NCBI RefSeq assembly: GCF_015712165.1
Contig: NZ_JADPZX010000001.1
Location: forward strand, 496,001-560,000
Direction of reading: 5' to 3'
From: Streptomyces spinoverrucosus
GTDB lineage: Bacteria; Actinomycetota; Actinomycetes; Streptomycetales; Streptomycetaceae
Length of the DNA stretch: 64,000 nucleotides
In this document: positions 58,586 through 64,000 of the stretch, in pieces
Layout: each line of letters starts with the position of its first letter
Numbering within the stretch: the stretch's first letter is position 1
The notes under the pieces: generated by a model
What the model was told of the DNA's origin: nothing
Seen by the model: only the letters and a program-made list of their open reading frames with translations
Databases searched by the model: none
Made by a program: the position numbers and the translations under genes

Positions 58586-59038
58586 TCAGCGCTGGTACAG
58601 AGCCACCAGCGTTCCGTCGGCGACTTCCCGTCGCTCGACCGCCTCGTGCACCTGCGCGGCGTTCGGCGCGTCGGGGAGCGCGCAGGGCTCCGACAGGGCG
58701 TAGAGCCGGAAGAAATAGTGATGGGCGTCGTCTCCCGGTGGAGGATGGGGGCCGCCCCAGCCCCGCTCGCCGTAGCCGTTGACGAGTTCGGTGCCGCCGG
58801 ACGGGACCTGACCCGCGTCGACACCCTCGCTGTGGGGGTCGATGCCGACCACGATCCAGTGCGCGAACGTGCCCGACGGGGCGTCGGGGTCCTCGCACAG
58901 CAGCACCAGCTCCGTCGCGTCGTCCGGTACGCCGCTCCACGCCAGCGGAGGCGACACGTTCTCCCCCTCGTACGCGTAACGGCGCGCGATGAAGGAGTGG
59001 TCGTTGAATGCACTACTTCTGATGTCGATGTCTGCCAT
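58586..59038 (-). CDS. PEBP-family (YbhB/YbcL, Raf-kinase-inhibitor-like) protein
   Basis: 150 residues from ATG 59038. The ligand-binding motif is DPDAPSGTFAHWIVVGID and GPHPPPGDDAHHYFFRLYAL follows, as in bacterial PEBP proteins. Function in bacteria is poorly known. It stands alone, ending near the MFS gene stop. Confidence 0.92.
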   Translation of the reverse strand: MADIDIRSSAFNDHSFIARRYAYEGENVSPPLAWSGVPDDATELVLLCEDPDAPSGTFAHWIVVGIDPHSEGVDAGQVPSGGTELVNGYGERGWGGPHPPPGDDAHHYFFRLYALSEPCALPDAPNAAQVHEAVERREVADGTLVALYQR

Positions 59039-59069
59039 GCGGCCCGAGTAACCGCGGTGGGCCCAGAAC

Positions 59070-59699
59070 TCACGTGAACGCGAGCGTGTAGGTGCGGCCC
59101 TGCACGCCCCACTCACCGGCCGGCGGCCGCACCCCGGCGTCGATCGCCCGCAGGGTCGGCCGGCCGATATGGGCGTACACCAGCCGCCGCACTCCCCGCC
59201 GTTCGGCCTGCGCGGCGACGGCGAGCACCGGCAGATGGCCGCCGACGCCCCCGCGGAACCGTATCGGCCGGTCCCAGGCGGCGGCCTCGGCGAACATCAG
59301 GTCCGCCCCCGCCGCCCAGCCCGGGAACTCCCAGAACTCCGGCGCCCAGACCGCCACCACGCCCCCCGCCTCGATGCGGTAGCCGTACGCGGGGTGCGAG
59401 GTGTGCGCCACGGGACGGCACCACACACGTACGGCTGTCTCCGCGTCGCCCAGCTCCAGGTCACCGGCGTGCGGCCGGACGCCCCGGGCCGCCGCGCTCC
59501 GCCGCAGCGCGGACCGCAGTTCCGCGTGCTCGTCGGTGACCAGCCAGCCGTCGAGGCGGCCGGGCGGTGGTTCGGCGCCGGGGCCGCCGTCGAAGGCGAC
59601 GCGGTGCCCGGCGCAGCGCAGCAGCAGGCCGGCGGGCGCGAACCGGGGCGAGTTCATCGCGCCGACGCCGAGCAGGGTCAGCCGCAGTCGGTGGTTCAT
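59070..59699 (-). CDS. Degenerate metallo-beta-lactamase-fold protein
   Basis: 209 residues from ATG 59699, overlapping the CapA-like gene's stop by four bases. LTLLGVGAMNSPRFAPAGLL and VAFDGGPGAE resemble the start of RNase Z/phosphodiesterase-like MBL proteins. The canonical HxHxDH motif is missing; the expected place reads LVTDEHAELRSA. A distal GGHLPVLAVAAQAERRGVRR and VYAHIGRP remain. It may bind no metal, or fewer metals. Its coupling to a CapA-like phosphoesterase is unexplained. Confidence 0.65.
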   Translation of the reverse strand: MNHRLRLTLLGVGAMNSPRFAPAGLLLRCAGHRVAFDGGPGAEPPPGRLDGWLVTDEHAELRSALRRSAAARGVRPHAGDLELGDAETAVRVWCRPVAHTSHPAYGYRIEAGGVVAVWAPEFWEFPGWAAGADLMFAEAAAWDRPIRFRGGVGGHLPVLAVAAQAERRGVRRLVYAHIGRPTLRAIDAGVRPPAGEWGVQGRTYTLAFT

Positions 59700-60820
59700 C
59701 GGCCGGTCTCCGTGGCGTGGCGCAGCGCGAGTGTCCCGTCGGGGGCCAGGTCCACGTGCAGGCCCGCGCTGATCCGGTCGAAGACGCTGCACAGCCACCA
59801 GCGGTCCCGCTCGGTCGCGGGCTCCAGCCGCATCCGCCGCGCCTGCAGCGGCACCATGCGCAGGCCGGTCAGTCGCCCGCTGTCCGCCTCCAGCGTGGCG
59901 AGGTAGGCGATGCGGAGGTCGTCGCGGTACTCCTCGTAGCCGGGGATGCCCTCGTAGTCGTCGACGAAGTCACCGCAGCCGTAGAGGATCAGCCGGTCCC
60001 GGTAGACCTCCAGCGGGCGCGGGTGGTGCGAGGAGTGTCCGTGGACGAGGTCGACGCCGCCGTCCAGCAGGGCGTGGGCGAACCGGACCTGGTCGCGGGG
60101 GACGAGGTAGCCCCAGTTCGAGCCCCAGTGCACGGAGACGACCGCGAGGTCGCCGGGCCGCTTGACCCGCCGCACGCGCTGCACGACGGCCTCGGCCGTG
60201 CCGGGCGAGGGGCCGGGGGCGTACGCGACACCGGGCTGCCCGTCCTCGGTGGCCGCCCAGTCGGAGGGGATGCCGCTGGAGCGCGTGCCCAGGGCGAACA
60301 CCAGTACGCGGCCACCTGCGCGGAGCGGGACCACGGCGGGCGCGTACGCCTCGGCGGCATCGTGTCCCGCGCCGGCGGTCCTGAGGCCCGCGCCCCCGAG
60401 CGCGTCCAGGGTCTCCGTCAGGCCGGGCCGGCCGAAGTCCAGGACGTGGTTGTTGGCCAGGACGCAGACGTCGGGACGGGCGACGGCCAGGGCGGGCAGG
60501 TTGGCCGGGTGCATGCGGTAGTGCACTTCCTTGCCGGGCGCGAAGGCGCCGCAGCTCGTGACCGCCGTCTCCAGATTCACGATCCGCACCTCCGGCGCGG
60601 CCTCGTCCAGTACCCGCAGGGCCTCGCCCCACGGCCACGCCGGTGCGACCGGAGCCGGGATGGGACCGCTGACCGCCTCCGCCAGCGCCACATAGTCGCG
60701 GGCGTCCCCGACGTACCCCTCGCGCAGCTCCGGATCGCCGGGGTGCGCGAGGATCTGGTCGACGCCGCGCCCGAGCATCACGTCCCCGCACAGGAACAGC
60801 GTCACGACACCGCCGCCCAT
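59696..60820 (-). CDS. CapA-family metallophosphoesterase-like protein
   Basis: 374 residues. The calcineurin-like core shows LFLCGDVMLGRG, NLETAVTSCG, VLANNHVLDFGRPGL, VVSVHWGSNW and HGHSSHHPRPLEVY, the metal motifs of CapA/PgsA proteins linked to poly-gamma-glutamate synthesis. It has no signal peptide and no PgsB/C genes are near, so a capsule role is doubtful. TAGGGT six bases before the ATG indicates a leaderless message; divergent from the pirin gene. Confidence 0.9.
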   Translation of the reverse strand: MGGGVVTLFLCGDVMLGRGVDQILAHPGDPELREGYVGDARDYVALAEAVSGPIPAPVAPAWPWGEALRVLDEAAPEVRIVNLETAVTSCGAFAPGKEVHYRMHPANLPALAVARPDVCVLANNHVLDFGRPGLTETLDALGGAGLRTAGAGHDAAEAYAPAVVPLRAGGRVLVFALGTRSSGIPSDWAATEDGQPGVAYAPGPSPGTAEAVVQRVRRVKRPGDLAVVSVHWGSNWGYLVPRDQVRFAHALLDGGVDLVHGHSSHHPRPLEVYRDRLILYGCGDFVDDYEGIPGYEEYRDDLRIAYLATLEADSGRLTGLRMVPLQARRMRLEPATERDRWWLCSVFDRISAGLHVDLAPDGTLALRHATETGR

Positions 60821-60826
60821 GCCCCC

Positions 60827-60909
60827 ACCCTAGGGCCTGTCGTTCGGCCACCGCCGTGGCCTTGACGGCTCATGAGACCGGTGCGCCGCCGTCCCCGCCC
60901 GGCTAGGTT
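60827..60909. promoter_or_regulatory. Divergent leaderless promoters of the CapA-like and pirin genes
   Basis: TAGGGT (60832-60827, minus) lies six bases before the CapA-like ATG and TAGGTT (60904-60909, plus) seven bases before the pirin ATG. Neither gene has a ribosome-binding sequence. Confidence 0.5.
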
Positions 60910-60916
60910 GTGCCGC

Positions 60917-61882
60917 ATGAGCAACCTTGACCGCGCTCCGGTACCGAGCGTGTGCGGCGGCCGCGGCTTCGTCGTCGCCGAACCTGTCCGTGAGCTGCTG
61001 AGTCCTCGACACGTACAGCTCGGGGAGTCGACCGAGGTGCGCAGGCTGCTGCCGAACCTCGGCCGGCGGATGATCGCCGCATGGGCCTTCGTCGATCACT
61101 ACGGTCCCGACGACATCGCCGACGAGCCCGGTATGCAGGTGCCGCCGCATCCGCACATGGGACTGCAGACGGTCAGCTGGCTGCACGAGGGCGAGGTGCT
61201 GCACCGCGACTCGACCGGCAGCCTGCAGACCATCAGGCCGAAGGAACTCGGGTTGATGACGTCGGGCCGGGCGATCAGTCACTCGGAAGAGAGCCCCAAG
61301 TCGCACGCCCGTTTCCTGCACGGCGCCCAACTCTGGGTCGCGCTGCCGGACGCCCACCGCCACACCGAGCCGAGGTTCGAGCACCACGCCGAGCTGCCCA
61401 CGGTGACGGCGCCCGGTCTCACCGCGACCGTGCTGCTCGGTGATCTCGACGGCGCGACGTCGCCCGGGACGACGTACACCCCCATCGTGGGCGCCGACCT
61501 CGCGCTGGCTCGCGGCGCGGACGTCCGGCTGCCGCTCGTACCCGACTTCGAGTACGGGGTGCTGTCGATGTCCGGTGAGGTGCACGTCGACGGCGTGCCG
61601 GTGCTGCCGGGTTCGATGCTCTATCTGGGCTGCGGCCGCGGCGAACTGCCGCTGCGCGCCGAGTCGGACGCCGGCGTGATGCTGCTCGGCGGCGAACCGT
61701 TCGCCGAGGAGCTGATCATGTGGTGGAACTTCGTCGGCCGCACCCAGGCGGAGATCGAGCAGGCCCGCGCCGACTGGATGGCGGGGAGCCGGTTCGGCGA
61801 GGTGAAGGGGTACGACGGCGCCCCGCTCGCCGCCCCCGAGCTGCCGGCGACGCCCCTCAAGTCGCGCGGGCGCGTCCGCTAG
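60917..61882 (+). CDS. Pirin-family protein
   Basis: 321 residues from ATG 60917. The bicupin fold has the metal-ligand segment VPPHPHMGLQTVSWL, then HRDSTGSLQTIRPKELGLMT and the late EPFAEELIMWWNFVG of actinobacterial pirins. Some pirins act as quercetin dioxygenases or redox sensors. It is followed after 51 bp by a TPR protein on the same strand. Confidence 0.93.
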   Translation: MSNLDRAPVPSVCGGRGFVVAEPVRELLSPRHVQLGESTEVRRLLPNLGRRMIAAWAFVDHYGPDDIADEPGMQVPPHPHMGLQTVSWLHEGEVLHRDSTGSLQTIRPKELGLMTSGRAISHSEESPKSHARFLHGAQLWVALPDAHRHTEPRFEHHAELPTVTAPGLTATVLLGDLDGATSPGTTYTPIVGADLALARGADVRLPLVPDFEYGVLSMSGEVHVDGVPVLPGSMLYLGCGRGELPLRAESDAGVMLLGGEPFAEELIMWWNFVGRTQAEIEQARADWMAGSRFGEVKGYDGAPLAAPELPATPLKSRGRVR

Positions 61883-61933
61883 TGGAATGTTCAACCACGC
61901 CACGTGGTTGGAGTGCGTCGAAGGAGGTCACGA

Positions 61934-62284
61934 GTGGACACGACGTACTACGACCACGGAACGCCGGCCGAGCGCTGGGACCGCGCGCGGATGTTCTTCG
62001 ACGCCAAGGAGTACGCCTCCGCGGCGCGGATCCTGGGCGGTCTGGTCGAGGAGGTGCCGGAGCAGACGGGGCCGCGGCTGCTGCTGGCGCGCGCCTACTA
62101 CCACTCGGCCCAACTGCGCCGCGCCGAGGCCGAGTTGCGCGTCATCGTGGAGCGCGACCCGGTGGAGCACTACGCCCGGCTGATGCTCGGCCGGACGCTC
62201 CAGCGCCAGAGTCGGCAGGAGGAGGCGGAGACGCATCTGCGGATCGCCTCGGCGCTCGCGGGCGACTTCGACGAGCGGACCTGA
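61934..62284 (+). CDS. Small tetratricopeptide-repeat protein
   Basis: 116 residues from GTG 61934 with AAGGAGG upstream. Two to three TPR units are visible: AERWDRARMFFDAKEYASAA, RLLLARAYYHSAQLRRAEAE and YARLMLGRTLQRQSRQEEAE. It is a widespread Streptomyces protein that probably mediates protein contacts. A strong hairpin 30 bp beyond the stop likely ends the pirin-TPR message. Confidence 0.88.
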   Translation: MDTTYYDHGTPAERWDRARMFFDAKEYASAARILGGLVEEVPEQTGPRLLLARAYYHSAQLRRAEAELRVIVERDPVEHYARLMLGRTLQRQSRQEEAETHLRIASALAGDFDERT

Positions 62285-62313
62285 CGAGGGCGACTCGCCC
62301 CACCGAAGCCCTT

Positions 62314-62341
62314 GGCCCGGCCTCCCCCCGGAGGCCGGGCC
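62314..62341 (+). terminator. 12-bp perfect stem with CCCC loop after the TPR gene
   Basis: GGCCCGGCCTCC (62314-62325) pairs with GGAGGCCGGGCC (62330-62341) around a four-base loop. There is no U-run, but the stem is very stable and placed 30 bp after a stop codon. The 836-bp gap 62285-63120 otherwise holds only this hairpin and repeats. Confidence 0.7.
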
Positions 62342-62399
62342 GGTCCATGCCCGTCAGCCGACGCCGCCGACTTGGCACCCGGTCCTTACTGACAGCCGA

Positions 62400-62576
62400 T
62401 TCTTGACCGGCAGCGGAGCCCTCTGGGCAGCCCCGCCGGCGGAGCCGCCTCAGCAGCCCGCCCATGCACGGCCGCCGATCCGTACTCGCCGACCGATCCC
62501 TGCCCGGCAACCGACCCGTCCCGGCAACCGAACACTCCCGACAGCCAGCCCTCGCCCGGCAGCAGAGCCGTACTGG
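62400..62576. repeat. Degenerate leading part of the minisatellite
   Basis: Irregular copies of the CCCGGCAACCGA / ACCGATCCC / TACTCGCC words that make up the 107-bp unit, for example GACCGATCCCTGCCCGGCAA and CCCGACAGCCAGCCC. No gene is visible on either strand; the long open frames here arise because the repeats lack stops on the plus strand. Confidence 0.65.
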
Positions 62577-63044
62577 CCCACCGATCCCCACCCGGCAACC
62601 GAGCCATCCCGGGAGGCCGCCCTTGCCCGGCGACCGAGCCCTACTCGCCTACCGATCCCTTTCCCGGCGCCGGGCCCTACTCGCCCACCGATCCCCACCC
62701 GGCAACCGAGCCATCCCGGGAGGCCGCCCTTGCCCGGCGACCGAGCCCTACTCGCCTACCGATCCCTTTCCCGGCGCCGGGCCCTACTCGCCCACCGATC
62801 CCCACCCGGCAACCGAGCCATCCCGGGAGGCCGCCCTTGCCCGGCGACCGAGCCCTACTCGCCTACCGATCCCTTTCCCGGCGCCGGGCCCTACTCGCCC
62901 ACCGATCCCCACCCGGCAACCGAGCCATCCCGGGAGGCCGCCCTTGCCCGGCGACCGAGCCCTACTCGCCTACCGATCCCTTTCCCGGCGCCGGGCCCTA
63001 CTCGCCCACCGATCCCCACCCGGCAACCGAGCCATCCCGGCAGC
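62577..63044. repeat. 107-bp tandem repeat, four full copies plus a partial fifth
   Basis: Units begin CCCACCGATCCCCACCC at 62577, 62684, 62791, 62898 and 63005, always 107 bp apart and apparently identical. The unit contains subrepeats of CGGCNACCGAGCC and CCTACTCGCC. 107 is not a multiple of three, so the array cannot encode a repetitive protein. On the minus strand each unit carries GCGAGTAGGGC twice, echoing the GCCGAGTAGGGC at the end of the adjacent PepSY gene. Confidence 0.95.
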
Positions 63045-63116
63045 CAAGCCGTACCCGACAGCCAAGCCGTACCCGGGAGCCAAGCCGTCCCGGCAGCCAA
63101 GCCGTCCCGGCGGCCG
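63031..63116. repeat. 17-18-bp tandem repeat adjoining the PepSY gene
   Basis: About five copies of CCCGGCAGCCAAGCCGT(A) lie between the 107-bp array and the PepSY stop codon. They share the CGGCNNCCNAGCC word with the larger unit and look like its elementary building block. Confidence 0.85.
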
Positions 63117-63120
63117 AGCC

Positions 63121-64000
63121 CTACTCGGCCGCCACCCCGTCGGCCGCCCCTCCCCCGCTGCCGTGCGTTCGGCGTCCTCGTCGGTGGGCGATCTCGCCCA
63201 GGATCACGTCCACCACGATGAACGCGGCCAGCGGTATGCCGAGCAGCGGCACGAAGTAGCCGACGACGGCGACCACCGCCAGCAGCGGGACCAGGATCTG
63301 CGGCGGCACCTTCGCCCAGGCGCCGCGCGGGATCGGCCGGCCGAAGGCGGAGCCGCGGCCGCGCTGCCACCACATGCGGTAGCCGAGCACGATCAGCACG
63401 ATCAGGGACAGCGCGAGCAGCATCAGGGCGATCTGGTTCACCAGCCCGAACAGGACGCCGGTGTGCAGGTCGATGCCCCAGCGGGTCAGCTTCGCGAGCA
63501 GCGGATAGTCGGCGAACCGCAGCACGTCGGTGACCTCGCCGGTCGCCGGGTCGATGGCGACCGAGTCCTGCTTCTCGGGCCAGCTGCGCTGCACCTGCTT
63601 CACCACGTACGCCGAGCTCGCGTCGGCCGGCGGCACGATCTCCACGGGGTCGCTCAGCCCCTCCGCCCGGGCGGCGGCCAGCACCTTGTCGAGACCGACG
63701 CCGTGCTCGCCGCTCCCCCCGGAACCCGCGGCGGCGCCGTGGCCCCCGTGGTCGCCCCCCGCCGACGCCGAGACCGACGGCGTGGAGTGGCCGAGCGAGG
63801 TGCGCAGTTCGTCGATGTTCGCACCGGCGTACGTCGACCAGGTCAGTCCGGTCGCCGACAGGAAGAAGAACCCGATCGCGGCCCAGACGCCGATCGTGCC
63901 GTGCAGGCCGAGGGAGCGGGACCGCCCGCTGGTGCCGCGCACCCTGCGCAGGGCGCGGCGGCGGGAGAACCACAGCACCAGACCACCGGCCGCGATCACC
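63121..64000 (-). CDS. PepSY-associated transmembrane protein, 5' end beyond the window
   Basis: 293 codons to the right edge; the N-terminal third of the protein is missing, so the first methionine at 63999 is not the start. Visible are a helix after LWFSRRRALRR, HGTIGVWAAIGFFFLSATGL, a His/Gly-rich loop (GGDHGGHGAAAGSGG), a PepSY-like extracytoplasmic segment (AYVVKQVQRSWPEKQDSVAI), RWGIDLHTGVLFGLVNQIAL and two final helices. Such proteins are linked to metal or siderophore reduction in some bacteria; here the His-rich loop may bind metal. Its stop TAG borders the minisatellite. Confidence 0.88.
   Translation of the reverse strand, partial: VIAAGGLVLWFSRRRALRRVRGTSGRSRSLGLHGTIGVWAAIGFFFLSATGLTWSTYAGANIDELRTSLGHSTPSVSASAGGDHGGHGAAAGSGGSGEHGVGLDKVLAAARAEGLSDPVEIVPPADASSAYVVKQVQRSWPEKQDSVAIDPATGEVTDVLRFADYPLLAKLTRWGIDLHTGVLFGLVNQIALMLLALSLIVLIVLGYRMWWQRGRGSAFGRPIPRGAWAKVPPQILVPLLAVVAVVGYFVPLLGIPLAAFIVVDVILGEIAHRRGRRTHGSGGGAADGVAAE

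Noticed and set aside
59696..60820. Capsule biosynthesis locus
   Set aside because: Only a CapA-like domain is present; there are no PgsB or PgsC genes and no export signal.
62577..63044. CRISPR array
   Set aside because: Copies are contiguous and identical with no unique spacers, the unit is too long, and there are no cas genes.
62403..63259. Plus-strand frames encoding Pro/Arg/Ser-rich repetitive proteins
   Set aside because: The 107-bp period changes frame at every unit, so the apparent proteins are artefacts of a stop-poor minisatellite.

Overview
The window is high-GC DNA (roughly 70% or more G+C by eye) with GTG and TTG starts, strongly biased third positions, Tat-type signal peptides and typical actinobacterial families. 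It reads as a chromosomal segment of a Streptomyces species. There is no integrase, phage module, CRISPR array, rRNA or tRNA that I could see. It looks like an accessory, catabolism-rich part of the chromosome rather than a mobile island.

Layout. 1-9.7 kb: the N-terminus of a coiled-coil membrane protein (cut by the window edge), a GlxA-type regulator divergent from an MDR oxidoreductase, an aryl-alcohol/aldehyde dehydrogenase pair divergent from a MarR regulator, a STAS anti-sigma antagonist, a DUF4230 protein, a broken pair of small membrane proteins, a VanZ protein and a secreted GH16 glucanase with a lectin domain. 9.7-25 kb: small conserved and housekeeping-like genes (PHP phosphoesterase, HAD phosphatase, ROK regulator, FBP zinc-finger protein, erythromycin-esterase-like protein, FUSC membrane protein, lactonase, iron-box-controlled DUF2470 protein, PIG-L deacetylase, S33 peptidase) mixed with pseudogenes: an SDR stub, an amber-interrupted epimerase and a decayed CYP102-type P450 reductase. 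25.3-44.2 kb: a complete L-rhamnose module. 44.2-47.7 kb: an OpuC-type osmolyte ABC transporter. 47.8-62.3 kb: TetR/SDR/oxidoreductase genes sharing an operator, a MoxR-VWA pair, a threonine-dehydratase-like enzyme with a YheO-type regulator, an aldehyde dehydrogenase, AraC and MFS genes, PEBP, CapA, pirin and TPR proteins. 62.3-64 kb: a 107-bp minisatellite next to a truncated PepSY-TM gene.

How the rhamnose genes work together. A secreted GH78 alpha-L-rhamnosidase and a secreted BNR-fold protein would release L-rhamnose from plant polysaccharides. A lipoprotein, two permeases and an ATPase import it. A mutarotase, a xylose-isomerase-fold rhamnose isomerase and rhamnulokinase make rhamnulose-1-phosphate. 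A fused aldolase/dehydrogenase splits it to DHAP and L-lactaldehyde and oxidises the latter to L-lactate. The adjacent lutABC genes take L-lactate to pyruvate. A LacI-family gene ends the import operon, and TGAA-NNN-TTTCA palindromes lie in front of both divergent operons and of the rhamnosidase gene.

Recurrent features of the sequence itself: several genes carry short tandem duplications of their own 3' end including the stop codon; at least eight genes have a TANNNT box 6-7 bases before the ATG, as expected for leaderless transcripts; and three copies of a dispersed intergenic repeat (GGGGCGCGGGG core) are present. All functional assignments are from recognising protein families in the translated sequence. 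No database search was run.
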